Assembly: GCA_022701965.1 (NCBI GenBank) | Contig: JAKONL010000160.1 | Coordinates: 1 to 12,130 of the forward strand | Source: Burkholderiaceae bacterium | Lineage (GTDB): Bacteria > Pseudomonadota > Gammaproteobacteria > Burkholderiales > Burkholderiaceae | DNA: 12,130 nt | Direction: 5' to 3' | Shown here: piece by piece, positions 1-8,435 of the stretch | Layout: each line of letters begins with the position of its first letter | How positions within the stretch are numbered: the stretch's first letter is position 1 | Position numbers and translations under genes: made by a program | Notes under the pieces: generated by a model | Told to the model about the DNA's origin: nothing | The model's database searches: none | Seen by the model: the letters and a program-made list of their open reading frames with translations, nothing else

Positions 1-1
1 C

Positions 2-391
2 CGCGGCACGGGCATCGCCGTCACGCAGACCCCCAACAACGAACTGAAGCTGGCGATCCCGAGCGACGTCTCGTTCGACACTGGCCGCTCGGCCATCAAG
101 CCGAATTTCGCGCCGGTGCTCAACCAGTTCGCCAACGGCCTGCGCAACAACCCGAACGCCGACGTCCGCATCATTGGCCACACCGACAGCACCGGCAGCG
201 ATTCGGTCAACAACCCGCTGTCGGTCGATCGCGCAGCGTCCACCCGCGACTACCTGATCGCGCGCGGCGTGCCGTCGACGGCGTTCCGCATCGAAGGTCG
301 CGGCTCGCGCGAGCCGATCGCCGACAACGGCAGCGACAGCGGCCGTGCCCAGAACCGGCGCGTCGAGATCTATGTCGGGGAAAGAGGCTAA
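2..391 (+). CDS. OmpA-family outer-membrane/peptidoglycan-binding protein, C-terminal part (partial at 5' end)
   Basis: Only the last 129 codons are present; the reading frame is open from base 2, so the true start lies before the window. The visible part is an OmpA/MotB-like C-terminal domain: a beta strand with SFDTGRSAIKP, then IGHTDSTGSDSVN, NPLSVDRAAS, RDYLIARGV, and an ending with NRRVEIYVG. The two residues that grip diaminopimelate in OmpA domains are visible as Asp of HTDSTG (bases 185-187) and Arg of SVDRAA (bases 230-232). Family knowledge says such domains anchor the outer membrane non-covalently to the cell wall from the periplasm. The wording resembles YiaD-like lipoproteins with an N-terminal glycine-zipper segment, but that part is not seen. 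The gene ends with TAA and converges on the response regulator gene, with 96 bases between them. Confidence 0.93.
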   Translation, partial: RGTGIAVTQTPNNELKLAIPSDVSFDTGRSAIKPNFAPVLNQFANGLRNNPNADVRIIGHTDSTGSDSVNNPLSVDRAASTRDYLIARGVPSTAFRIEGRGSREPIADNGSDSGRAQNRRVEIYVGERG

Positions 392-429
392 CCCCAGGCT
401 TGCTCGCTTCGCGCAGCCGCCTACCCTTG

Positions 430-478
430 CAGGGGGCGACACCTGCGGGCCGGCGGAGCCGGGCCCGCAGTGTCCCTG
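430..478. terminator. Bulged GC-rich hairpin between convergent genes, candidate bidirectional terminator
   Basis: A perfect 9-base-pair stem (CTGCGGGCC at 443-451 with GGCCCGCAG at 462-470) closes a 10-base loop. It extends outward with two bulges: 438-441 pairs with 471-474, and 430-433 pairs with 475-478, giving about 17 pairs. It lies between the stop codons of two genes that point at each other, the usual place for a shared terminator. No T-tract follows on either strand, so it is not a textbook intrinsic terminator. It could equally be an mRNA 3'-end stabiliser or one copy of a dispersed palindromic repeat. Confidence 0.4.
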
Positions 479-483
479 GCCTT

Positions 484-498
484 GAGGTCAGAGACCTC
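484..498. terminator. Small hairpin spanning the response regulator stop codon
   Basis: GAGGTC (484-489) and GACCTC (493-498) form a perfect 6-bp stem with a 3-base loop, overlapping the TGA of the minus-strand response regulator gene (complement of 488-490). It sits just before the larger hairpin at 430-478 on the operon's transcript. It may help 3'-end formation, but it is short and could be chance. Confidence 0.2.
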
Positions 499-1114
499 GC
501 AGCAGATTGGCCAGTTCGACGGCCGACTTCACTTCCATCTTCTCGAACACGCGCGCACGGTGGACTTCGACGGTGCGCACGCTGATCGCCAGCTGATCGG
601 CGATCAGCTTGTTCGGGAGTCCCTCGACCACGAGGCGCATCACGTCGCGTTCGCGCTCGGTCAGTTCCGATATGCGGTTGCGCAGTACCTGGAGTTCGGC
701 CCGCAATCGCACGGCCCGCGCCGAGGCGCCGAGCGCCTTCTCGATGCGGTCGACCAGCGTGTTGTCCGAAAACGGTTTCTCGCAGAAATCGAAGGCTCCG
801 CGCCGCACCGCGTCGACGGCGGTCGGCACGTCGGCATGGCCGGTCAGGAAGATCACCGGCATGGCATCGAGCATGCCGCGTTCGGCGAGCCGGTCGAACA
901 GCACCAGTCCGCTGGTGCCCGGCATGCGCACATCCAGCAGCAGGCAGTGTGGCTGGTTCGGCAACGGTGTTTCGGCGAGATAGGCCTCGAACGAATCGGC
1001 GCTGCCGAAGTGTTCGCTGGCCAGGCGGCGCGACCGCAGCAGCCAGGCGAGCGCCTCCCGCACATGGGCGTCGTCGTCGACGATGAAGATCAGGCCATCG
1101 ATCAGGGGTTGCAT
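488..1114 (-). CDS. FixJ/DctR-type two-component response regulator (REC + LuxR-type HTH)
   Basis: This 208-residue protein is full length for a FixJ/TodT/DctR-style regulator. The receiver domain covers about residues 7-125: acidic pocket DDD at 13-15, phospho-acceptor Asp61 in LLLDVRMPG, Thr91 in FLTGHAD, and Lys113 in CEKPF. A short linker leads to a LuxR/GerE-type helix-turn-helix at about 150-206, with LTERERDVM, EGLPNKLIADQL and ISVRTVEVHRARVFEKM. By family knowledge, phosphorylation by the partner kinase releases or dimerises the HTH so it can bind promoter DNA. It starts 13 bases after the kinase stop codon, so the two are almost certainly a cognate pair made together. No convincing ribosome binding site precedes ATG 1114, which fits translational coupling. 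The KEGG-style name would be DctR, but the C4-dicarboxylate role is not shown by anything in this window. Confidence 0.93.
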   Translation of the reverse strand: MQPLIDGLIFIVDDDAHVREALAWLLRSRRLASEHFGSADSFEAYLAETPLPNQPHCLLLDVRMPGTSGLVLFDRLAERGMLDAMPVIFLTGHADVPTAVDAVRRGAFDFCEKPFSDNTLVDRIEKALGASARAVRLRAELQVLRNRISELTERERDVMRLVVEGLPNKLIADQLAISVRTVEVHRARVFEKMEVKSAVELANLLRGL

Positions 1115-1127
1115 ATCGGCAGCATTC

Positions 1128-3344
1128 TCAGGCGATCGGCAAGGTGAAGCGGAACACCGTCCCGCAGGGGCGGTTCGGCTCGAACACCAGGGCGCCGCCG
1201 TGCTGCTCGACCACGGTGCGGCACAGGCTCAGGCCCAGGCCCATGCCGTCGGCGCGCGTGGTGAAGAACGGCGTGAACAGGCGCTCGGCGACATCGGCGG
1301 CGATGCCGCTGCCGATGTCCGCGACGGCGAACTCCAGCCATCGGCGCGCGTCGCTGCCGGCTTCGGGTGCCGCCCCGATGCCGCCGCCGGCACGCACCGC
1401 CCGCAGCACCAGCACACGGTCGTGCAGTTCGGGCAGGTCCATCGCCTGCATCGCGTTGCGCGCGAGGTTGAGCAGCACCTGCTCGACCAGCGTGCGGTCG
1501 CACAGCACGGCCGGCAGGCCGGCATCGATCGCGATGTCGATGCGCACGCCCAGCTTGCGCGCCTGCAGCCGCACCAGGGGCAGCACCGCGTCGAACAGGG
1601 CCTGGGGCGCCACCGGTTCGCGGGTGCGGTCGCGCCGGCGGACGAAGTCGTGCACGCTGCGGATCACCTGACCGGCGCGGTCGGCCTGCTCGGCGATGCG
1701 GCGCACGGCCATCGCGACCTGCGCGCGATCGTCGTCGGGATCGAAGCGGGCCGGGCCGGCGCCCGACGCGTCCGCGCCGGCCTGCAGCAGGTTCAGCGAA
1801 CCGTTCGCGTAGCTGGCAATGGCCGCGAGCGGCTGCGTGAGCTCGTGGCTGAGCAGCGACGCCATCTCGCCGACGGTCGCGAGCCGGGCGCTGGCCTGCA
1901 GGCGTTCCTGGCTCGCACGCGACATCTCCTCGACGCGGCGCTGCTCGGCGATGTCGATGAAGGCGCTCATCCAGCCGGTCTGCGTGCCCTGCGCGTTGAT
2001 CAGCGGCGCCTCGAAGATCAGCACCGGAAAGCGCGTGCCGTCCTTGCGCATGAAGACCGACTCGAACCCCTCGCGCGGCGGCATTCCGCCGGCCAGGCGC
2101 ACCGTCTGGCGCTTCTCGTACTCGTGGGCCAGCTCGGTCGGCCAGTAGGGCGCGTCCGCGGCTCCGGCATCGAGCAGTTCGGCGGCCGAGAAACCGACCA
2201 TCTCGCAGAACGCGGGATTGACGTAGGTGATGCGTCCCTGGAGGTCGCGCGCGCGCAGGCCGGTGATGACCGAGTCCTCCATCGCCTTGCGGAAGGCCAG
2301 CGTGTCGGCGAGTTCGGCTTCGGCGCGCAGGCGCCGGCGGGTGTCGCGCGCCAGCAGCACCAGCACCGACACCAGCGCGATCGACACGGCCGTGACCAGG
2401 GCCGTGAGCAGGTTGGGGAACACGTCGGGCGCGCCGCGCCAGCCGTCCACCCGCAGCAGCAGCGGATTGCCCGGCAGGTCGATCGCCTGCCGGGCCGTGA
2501 ACACGCGGCTGCCGCTGCGCCGCGCGATGCCGATCGACGCCAGCCGCGTGCCGTCGACCTCGGTCAGCGACACCTCCTGCCCGCGCCGCAGCGCGGGCGT
2601 CACGAGCTCGTTCAGGATGTCGCGCAGCGCGTACGTCGCGACCAGGTAGCCGCCGCCGGCCATCGGCATGCACAGCTCCATCACCTCGATGCCGCTGCCG
2701 TCGGGCTGCAGCACGTAATGGCTCTGAGAGTAGGCCGGTCCGCCCAGGCCGCGCGCCGACGCGCAGGCGCTGGCCGCGTCCGACTGCGCCATGTAGCCCG
2801 CCGGCGGTGCGGCCACGGGCTCCGCGCTCTGGGCGGCGGCCGCGGTCGAGCCGGGCGGCGACGGCGACAGCAGCAGCGGCGACAGCGACGGCCCCAGTGC
2901 CGACGAGGCGGGCGGCGCCGGGCGCGGGGCGCGCTGGATGCGGTAGGGCGTCTCGGCCGACAGCAGGATCCGCAGGCCGGCGTCGCGCAGTTCGAGCCGC
3001 TGCCACTCGCGATGGCCGCGCAGCAGCGCCGCCGCCTCGGCCGGCCAGCGCTCGCGGTCGGGCGCGTTGGCCGGCTGCAGCAGCGTGTTCAGGCTCTGCG
3101 TGTTGCGCTGCAGGGCCGCGCGCAGGTCCGCCGCGGCATCGGCGGTATCGCGCTCTAGCGCTTCCTGAACCTGTTCGGCCTCGTGCCGCCCGGCGAGCCA
3201 GACGACGGTTCCCAGCAGCACCAGCACCAGCCCGGCCAGCAGCACCCAGAGGAACCAGCGCTGCCAGACCGAGCGCAGCGCCGGGAGTGCCTGGACGCCG
3301 ACGGCGCCGGCGCTGCGGGGGGCCGGAAGCTCGCTGTGCGGCAC
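1128..3344 (-). CDS. Membrane PAS-domain sensor histidine kinase (DctS/FixL-like)
   Basis: A 738-residue kinase. A membrane segment at about 28-52 and a second at about 311-332 bracket a periplasmic sensor region of roughly 260 residues. A PAS domain follows (about 348-465; [19 protein letters not shown], then [11 protein letters not shown]). The H-box has phospho-acceptor His500 in [17 protein letters not shown]. The ATPase domain shows the N-box [10 protein letters not shown] (Asn626, Asn630), a G1 box reading ADIGSGI, TPFFTT, and a G2 box [10 protein letters not shown]. The H-box style matches the FixL/DctB/DctS group. By family knowledge it autophosphorylates on His and passes phosphate to the regulator just downstream. 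The start is a GTG one base after the nitrilase stop (TGA-C-GTG) without a clear Shine-Dalgarno, so translation is probably coupled. Two oddities are a Pro/Ser/Ala-rich stretch at about 138-182 inside the sensor region and Ile where the G1 box usually has Asn. The ligand is unknown; DctS-like sensing of organic acids is only a guess. Confidence 0.92.
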   Translation of the reverse strand: MPHSELPAPRSAGAVGVQALPALRSVWQRWFLWVLLAGLVLVLLGTVVWLAGRHEAEQVQEALERDTADAAADLRAALQRNTQSLNTLLQPANAPDRERWPAEAAALLRGHREWQRLELRDAGLRILLSAETPYRIQRAPRPAPPASSALGPSLSPLLLSPSPPGSTAAAAQSAEPVAAPPAGYMAQSDAASACASARGLGGPAYSQSHYVLQPDGSGIEVMELCMPMAGGGYLVATYALRDILNELVTPALRRGQEVSLTEVDGTRLASIGIARRSGSRVFTARQAIDLPGNPLLLRVDGWRGAPDVFPNLLTALVTAVSIALVSVLVLLARDTRRRLRAEAELADTLAFRKAMEDSVITGLRARDLQGRITYVNPAFCEMVGFSAAELLDAGAADAPYWPTELAHEYEKRQTVRLAGGMPPREGFESVFMRKDGTRFPVLIFEAPLINAQGTQTGWMSAFIDIAEQRRVEEMSRASQERLQASARLATVGEMASLLSHELTQPLAAIASYANGSLNLLQAGADASGAGPARFDPDDDRAQVAMAVRRIAEQADRAGQVIRSVHDFVRRRDRTREPVAPQALFDAVLPLVRLQARKLGVRIDIAIDAGLPAVLCDRTLVEQVLLNLARNAMQAMDLPELHDRVLVLRAVRAGGGIGAAPEAGSDARRWLEFAVADIGSGIAADVAERLFTPFFTTRADGMGLGLSLCRTVVEQHGGALVFEPNRPCGTVFRFTLPIA

Positions 3345-3345
3345 G

Positions 3346-4161
3346 TCAGAGAACGATGTGCGAGAGCGCCGGCAGCTGCGCGCGCGACGCGGCCGTCGTG
3401 GCGGCGTCGAGCTCGAACAGCACCACGCCTTCGCCCGTCGCCTGCTGCGCGACCACCGTCCCCCACGGATCGACCACCAGCGACTGGCCCCAGGTGCGGC
3501 GGCCGTTCTCGTGCGTGCCGCCCTGCGCCGGTGCGACGACCCAGGCCAGGTTCTCGATCGCGCGCGCGCGCAGCAGCACCTCCCAGTGCGCGGCGCCGGT
3601 GGTGTGCGTGAAGGCGCTGGGCACCAGCATCAGGTCGGCGCCCCGGGCCGAGAGCGCGCGGTAGAACTCCGGAAAGCGCAGGTCGTAGCAGACCGACATG
3701 CCGATGCGCCACACGTGCCCGTCGCGCGAAGGCAGGTCGAACACCACCGGCGTCGCGCCGCGCGCGATGGTCCGGCCCTCGTCGTAGCGCTCGCGGCCGT
3801 TGTCGAAGAAGAAGAGGTGGATCTTGTCGTAGCGCGCCACGCACTCGCCCTGCGGCGACCAGGCCGTCGAGCTGTTGAAGACGTGCGCCGCGTCTCCCGC
3901 GTCTATCGGCAGCGTGCCGCCGACGATCCACAGCCCGAACTCGCGCGCCGCCTCGGCCAGGAAGCGCTGGACCGCGCCGTCGCCGTCCGTCTCGCGCAGC
4001 GCGAGCTTGTCGGTGTCGCGCGCGCCCAGGGCGCAGAAGTATTCGGGCAGCACGGCGAGTTCGGCGCCGCCGGCCGCGGCCTCGGCGAGCAGCGCCTGCG
4101 CGCGGGCGAGGTTGGCTTCGCGGGCGATGGCGGAAACCATCTGGATGGCGGCGACTTTCAT
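3346..4161 (-). CDS. Carbon-nitrogen hydrolase (nitrilase superfamily, Nit1/omega-amidase-like)
   Basis: A 271-residue cytosolic hydrolase of normal length for the family. The catalytic triad is visible: Glu40 in AVLPEYF, Lys113 in [10 protein letters not shown], and Cys158 in [13 protein letters not shown]. Other family signatures are [18 protein letters not shown] and the late region with [16 protein letters not shown]. It most resembles the Nit1/YbeM branch, whose studied members hydrolyse deaminated glutathione or act as omega-amidases, so metabolite repair is a reasonable inference; true nitrile hydrolysis is unlikely. The ATG at 4161 has a good ribosome binding site and lies 40 bases after the yhdP stop. 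Its own TGA is one base from the kinase GTG. A nitrilase-family gene next to yhdP and glnE is, as I recall it, a common arrangement in beta- and gammaproteobacteria. The substrate cannot be read from sequence. Confidence 0.93.
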   Translation of the reverse strand: MKVAAIQMVSAIAREANLARAQALLAEAAAGGAELAVLPEYFCALGARDTDKLALRETDGDGAVQRFLAEAAREFGLWIVGGTLPIDAGDAAHVFNSSTAWSPQGECVARYDKIHLFFFDNGRERYDEGRTIARGATPVVFDLPSRDGHVWRIGMSVCYDLRFPEFYRALSARGADLMLVPSAFTHTTGAAHWEVLLRARAIENLAWVVAPAQGGTHENGRRTWGQSLVVDPWGTVVAQQATGEGVVLFELDAATTAASRAQLPALSHIVL

Positions 4162-4169
4162 GGGGGGCT

Positions 4170-4175
4170 CTCCTC
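4170..4175 (-). promoter_or_regulatory. Ribosome binding site of the nitrilase-family gene
   Basis: On the minus strand GAGGAG lies 8 bases before ATG 4161. The spacer ends in six C residues (4162-4167 on the plus strand reads as six G). It is the clearest Shine-Dalgarno of the minus-strand operon and fixes this start. Confidence 0.7.
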
Positions 4176-4201
4176 GATGACGTTGCGACGGTGCGGCGGC
4201 C

Positions 4202-7200
4202 TCATCTCGCGCCGCCGCGCGGCACCTTCGTGATGGCCGGATCGGTCCAGGTGCCGTCGATCTGGAATTCCTGCGTGCCGGCGGCCGTCAGCGGCTTGCT
4301 CAGCAGCCACTGCGCCAGGAAGGTGCCCAGCCCGATCGCCGGATTGATCGCGGTCGCGACCAGCGCGGCGGTGCCGGCGTTGATCTGCGGCACCACCACC
4401 ACGCGCAGGTTCTGCGTCTCCTTCGCGATGTCGGCCGTGCCGTCCATCAGCACCGCGGCGTTGACGCCCTTCATCTGCAGGTTGTTGGTGCTGGCGCGCC
4501 CGTCGACGATCTTCACGTCGCCGCGCACGAAGTCGAAGGCGAAGCCCTCGCTGAACAGGTCGCGGAAATCCAGCGTGAGCCGCCGCGGCAGCGCCTGCAG
4601 GTTGAGCACGCCAAGCAGCTTGGCCAGGCCCGGATCGGCCTTCAGGAACTGGCCGCTGCCCACGTCCAGATGCAGCTGCCCGCCCAGGGTCGAATGGTCG
4701 AGCGACAGCGGCGAGCCGCGCCAGTCGACCTCGCCCTCCAGGCGCCCGCGACCGTGGCGGATCACGTCCTTCATCCCGAAGCGCGCGAGCAGCGCGCCGG
4801 CATCGGCCATGTCCAGCCGGAAGCTCATGGCGGTGCTGCGCGGATCGCGCGCGGCCGCCGTGCCGCCCGGTGCGCCACCGCCCAGGCCGACCGCCCAGCT
4901 GCCCTGCGCGGTGAAGCTCGCCTCGGGCATCGTGAACGCGAGCTTGTTGAGCCGCCATTCGCGCCGCGCGCCGCCGCGGTTCACGGCGTCGATCTCGGCG
5001 CGGCCCAGGCGCTTTCCGAGCAGCTCGAAGTCCTCGACGACGATGTCGAGCGCGGGCAGGGCGTCGGGCTGCTCGTCGAGCAGCGACTCGACGCTGCCGG
5101 CTTCGCTCGCGGCGATGCGCAGGCGCGCGAGCCGTGCATAGATGCGGCCGTTCCTCGACGGGTTGTATTCGGCACGGCCGCTGAGCTCGCTGGCGTCGAT
5201 GTCCGCGCGCCACGAGGCGCCGTCGCGCGAGCCGTCGAGCACCACGTCGTGCAGCGTGCGTCCGCCGCCGATGCCCAGCGCCTGGGTGCGCACGGAGATC
5301 CGCGTGGGCAGGTAGTCGCTCGCTTGGCCGGCCGTCGCCCGACCCGGCGCGGCGTCCGGGTTCGATCCGGCAACGGCGGTCGCCTCGCCGAGGAGCGACT
5401 GCCAGGCCGCCACGTCGAACTGCGCGAGCCGCAGGTCGGCATGCACGCCTTCGGGCGCCTGCGCGTCGGCGGGACGGTCCTTCGGCTCGGCGACGGGCGC
5501 GCCGATGGCGATCGCACCGCGCAGCACGCGCGGGCGCGGTGTCGACAGGTCGCGCACGTAGTTCGCCGAGACGACGTCGCCGAGCGAGAAGACCAGCTCG
5601 TCCTGCACTCGCGGCGCACCGGCGACGGTGGAGGAGGCGCTGCGGTCGTCGCGCGGGAGCTTGCGCTCGACGCGCAACGGCAGCGCGGTGCCGGCCGGCT
5701 TGGCGAGCGGCGCGGGCAGGGTGAGGCCCAGGCCCTGCAGGCTGCTCGTGACCGCGAACGCCGGCTCGCCGTCGCGTACGGACAGGGTCGCCGCGTAGGT
5801 CGTGCCGCCGGTGGCGCGCGAGGCGACCGGCTGCAGCCAGGCCACGCCGCGCTCCGCGCGCAGGCCCTCGGCGGTGAGGTCGCCCTGGACGCCGAAGTCG
5901 GCTTCGTGGCCGGCCGCGCCGTAGGTCCCGCGGCCTTCGATCCGCGTCTCGCCGCCGGCCACGCGCGCCTGCACGCCGGCCAGCGCGAAGCCGCTTTCGG
6001 TGAACTCGAGCGTGCCGCGCAGCTGGCTGAGCAGGGGCGCTTCGGGAGCGAGCCGGAGTTCGTTGCCGGCCAGTGCCACGCCGACCTTCACCTGCGCCTT
6101 CTTCGGCGTCTCCAGCGGCACGCTCAGGCGCACCGTGTAGCCCGCATCACCGGCCGCGTGCATTTGCCGGACCGCTTCCGCCGCCTCGGGAAGCAGCGGA
6201 GCGCCCGCATCGAGCAGTTCGGCCACCGGTCCCTTCGCCTGCGCGTCGACCTCCAGCACCGGCGCATGGTGCGACAGGTCGGCGATCTGCACGTCGGCGC
6301 GCGAGATCTCGACGCCGGGCGCGCCGGCAATGCGCCCGCGCGCACCGCGGACCCGCATGCCCGCGCGTTCGAAGACCAGTTCGCCGCTCACGCCGACGAG
6401 TCCGGGCCACGGCAGCGACTTGCCGTTCGCGACCATCGACGGCGTCGCCGGCGCGTAGCTCGCGTCGGCGACCTTCGCGGCGATGCGGAAGTCGCCGGTG
6501 CGCGGGTCCATGAAGGGCATGTCGTGCAGATCGCCGCGCACGCGGAAGTCGACCGTGCTCGCGGTGCCGCGCGTGACGCTCTCGCGCACGTAGTCGCGCG
6601 TGTGCGGCGGGATGTCGAGCGGCAGGTAGCGGTGCACGCGCGTGCCGTTCGCACGCACGAGCTGTCCCTGCAGGTCGAGCACGCCCGGCAGGCGCGCCCC
6701 GGCCGACGACACGGCCGGGTCGGCGGTGCGCCAGGTCGCCTGCGCCTCGCCGCTGGCGTCGGCATTGGCGAAGCTGAGCTTCGAGACCTGGACCTGGACC
6801 TGCTCGCCGTCGAGCGTCCAGTTCAGCCGGGCAGAGAGCCGGTCGATGGGAATCAGCGCTTCCTCGAAGACGCCCGGGAAGTCGAGTGCGCCCTGTGCGA
6901 TCGCCAGCGTCGCCGTGCCGCCGGCCTGCGTCAGGTCGAAGTCGACGCTGGCACCTCGCAGGCCCGGGCCGCCGATCGCCATCCGGTGGCGCGACGCGTC
7001 CGCGGGCAGTACGGCGAGCAGTGCCGGCGGTACGGCATTGCCGGCCACGACCGCCGCCGCTGCGGCCACCGCAGCGGCGCTCGCGGGACGCGCGGCCACG
7101 CTCAGGCCGCTCACGCTGCCGCGCGCGCGATAGTCCTGCGGTGCATCGGCCGGCCCCCGCCAGCCGGCGTCGATGCGCTCGACGACGCCGCGCGGCGCGT

Positions 7201-8422
7201 AGGCCGCGAGCAGGCGGTGCGCCCGGTCGCCGAGCGGCAGGCGGTCGGCGATGAGCGCCAGTGCGGCGAGGTCGAGCCGGTCGGCCTTGAGTTCGCCGCG
7301 TTCGGGCCGGCCCGGCCGGCCCGGATCGCGCAGGTCGGCCGGCGTGTGCCTGAACCACAGGTTGCCGCCGGGCCAGCGCAGGCCGTCGGCGGCGGTGAAC
7401 TGGAGGTCGGTGGTCGAGAACTCCAGCGTGGCGGGCGCGCCCGTGTCTCCCGCGTCACCCGCGCCGCCGTCGCGCTTGCCGCTGAGCCGGCCGGTGACGG
7501 CGCTGAGCACCAGCGGTTCGAGGCCGGTGCCGAGCGAGGCGTCGACGCGGTCGAGCGCCAGGTCGACGGCACCGCCCACGACCGCGCCGGTGCGGACATC
7601 GGCCCAGGCCCGCAGCCCGCCGCCGGCGGCCCGCACGCGCGCGTCGATCGACACGTAGTCGCCCAGGCGCCGCACGTCGATGCGCGGCAGCTCGGCATAG
7701 AGCTCGCCGTTCCAGGTCGACCAGTCGCCGCTGCGCACCGACAGCAGCGGCTGGCGGAAACGCCCGCGCACCGTGAAGCGTTCGCCCCAGCCGGCCGGCG
7801 GCGTGGCGTCGAGCCGCAGCGCGTGGCCGCGCACGCCGTTGCGCGCGACGAAGCGCACCTCCGTCAGCAGCAGGGGCTGCGCCTTGCGGCGTTCGTCGGT
7901 CCAGCGCACGGTGCCGTGCTCGATCACCAGTTCGCGCTGGGCGAAAAACCAGTCGGCGGCGCGGGTCTCTCCGGTCGGCTCGGACGCCATCGCCAGGCCG
8001 GCGACATGCAGCTTTCCGGCGGCGTCCATGCGCACGTCGAGCTGCGGCCGGTCGATGTAGAGCTGCTCGAAGCTCAGGCGCCACAGCGAGCGCGGCGAGA
8101 CGCTGGCGACGACGCGCTCGAGGCGCAGGGCCTCGCGCCGGTCGTCGTCGAGCAGGACCACGCCGCGCAGTTCGAAGGTCGGGAACAGGCCGTCGGAGCG
8201 GGCCTCGACGGACGCGATGCGCACCGGCACCCCGACGGCACGCGAGGCCTGGTTCTCCAGCAGGCCACGGTATTCGCCGATTCGCGGCACAATGAAGCCG
8301 TGTAGGACAAAGACTGACAGCCCGAAGAGCAGCCACGCGGCGATCAGCAAACCCAGCAGCCAGCGCGCAGTCACGGCGGTGATCTTGAGCAGCCGTGAAG
8401 GTTGTGGCGCCGGTTCGTTCAT
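4202..8422 (-). CDS. yhdP: YhdP-family AsmA-like envelope protein (inner-membrane anchored lipid transport)
   Basis: About 1406 residues, somewhat longer than the E. coli homologue (about 1270). The N-terminus is short and cytosolic, with one membrane anchor at about residues 20-41 (WLLGLLIAAWLLFGLSVFVL); the rest is periplasmic. The beta-rich body and the C-terminal block carry YhdP/TIGR02099 hallmarks: GRLEGEVDWRGSPL, SGQFLKADPGLAKLLGVLNLQ, DLFSEGFAFD, NLQMKGVNAAVLMDGTADI, and INPAIGLGTFLAQWLLSKPL. Family knowledge says YhdP, with TamB and YdbH, forms bridge-like channels carrying phospholipid to the outer membrane. I chose ATG 8422 because the hydrophobic anchor follows directly. The frame stays open to ATG 8521, but that adds 33 residues overlapping the glnE coding start. 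No strong Shine-Dalgarno precedes 8422. An Ala/Val-rich run at about residues 444-462 looks like a flexible insert. It heads the minus-strand operon and is divergent from glnE. Confidence 0.92.
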   Translation of the reverse strand: MNEPAPQPSRLLKITAVTARWLLGLLIAAWLLFGLSVFVLHGFIVPRIGEYRGLLENQASRAVGVPVRIASVEARSDGLFPTFELRGVVLLDDDRREALRLERVVASVSPRSLWRLSFEQLYIDRPQLDVRMDAAGKLHVAGLAMASEPTGETRAADWFFAQRELVIEHGTVRWTDERRKAQPLLLTEVRFVARNGVRGHALRLDATPPAGWGERFTVRGRFRQPLLSVRSGDWSTWNGELYAELPRIDVRRLGDYVSIDARVRAAGGGLRAWADVRTGAVVGGAVDLALDRVDASLGTGLEPLVLSAVTGRLSGKRDGGAGDAGDTGAPATLEFSTTDLQFTAADGLRWPGGNLWFRHTPADLRDPGRPGRPERGELKADRLDLAALALIADRLPLGDRAHRLLAAYAPRGVVERIDAGWRGPADAPQDYRARGSVSGLSVAARPASAAAVAAAAAVVAGNAVPPALLAVLPADASRHRMAIGGPGLRGASVDFDLTQAGGTATLAIAQGALDFPGVFEEALIPIDRLSARLNWTLDGEQVQVQVSKLSFANADASGEAQATWRTADPAVSSAGARLPGVLDLQGQLVRANGTRVHRYLPLDIPPHTRDYVRESVTRGTASTVDFRVRGDLHDMPFMDPRTGDFRIAAKVADASYAPATPSMVANGKSLPWPGLVGVSGELVFERAGMRVRGARGRIAGAPGVEISRADVQIADLSHHAPVLEVDAQAKGPVAELLDAGAPLLPEAAEAVRQMHAAGDAGYTVRLSVPLETPKKAQVKVGVALAGNELRLAPEAPLLSQLRGTLEFTESGFALAGVQARVAGGETRIEGRGTYGAAGHEADFGVQGDLTAEGLRAERGVAWLQPVASRATGGTTYAATLSVRDGEPAFAVTSSLQGLGLTLPAPLAKPAGTALPLRVERKLPRDDRSASSTVAGAPRVQDELVFSLGDVVSANYVRDLSTPRPRVLRGAIAIGAPVAEPKDRPADAQAPEGVHADLRLAQFDVAAWQSLLGEATAVAGSNPDAAPGRATAGQASDYLPTRISVRTQALGIGGGRTLHDVVLDGSRDGASWRADIDASELSGRAEYNPSRNGRIYARLARLRIAASEAGSVESLLDEQPDALPALDIVVEDFELLGKRLGRAEIDAVNRGGARREWRLNKLAFTMPEASFTAQGSWAVGLGGGAPGGTAAARDPRSTAMSFRLDMADAGALLARFGMKDVIRHGRGRLEGEVDWRGSPLSLDHSTLGGQLHLDVGSGQFLKADPGLAKLLGVLNLQALPRRLTLDFRDLFSEGFAFDFVRGDVKIVDGRASTNNLQMKGVNAAVLMDGTADIAKETQNLRVVVVPQINAGTAALVATAINPAIGLGTFLAQWLLSKPLTAAGTQEFQIDGTWTDPAITKVPRGGAR

Positions 8423-8428
8423 TGAGGA
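8423..8428 (+). promoter_or_regulatory. Ribosome binding site that sets the glnE start
   Basis: TGAGGA sits 7 bases before GTG 8436. It directly abuts the yhdP start codon on the other strand (complement of 8420-8422). This site favours GTG 8436 over in-frame upstream starts, and the resulting protein length matches known GlnE proteins. Confidence 0.65.
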
Positions 8429-8435
8429 TCGTGCT

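Noticed and set aside
1083..3158. A 691-codon plus-strand frame opposite the histidine kinase
   Set aside because: Antisense shadow; the kinase frame on the minus strand carries intact H, N, G1 and G2 boxes and PAS motifs.
3558..3571. Alternating GC runs such as those in the nitrilase gene and near 8874-8884 as possible structural or regulatory repeats
   Set aside because: They fall within codons for Arg/Ala-rich stretches and are expected in such GC-rich DNA.
4670..8305. A 1211-codon open frame on the plus strand opposite yhdP
   Set aside because: Compositional shadow of yhdP; the translation is low-complexity Arg/Ala/Gly/His-rich and has no recognisable domain.
8217..8435. An N-terminal extension of glnE starting inside yhdP
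   Set aside because: The extension is the reverse of conserved yhdP sequence. GTG 8436 has a good ribosome binding site and gives the family length.
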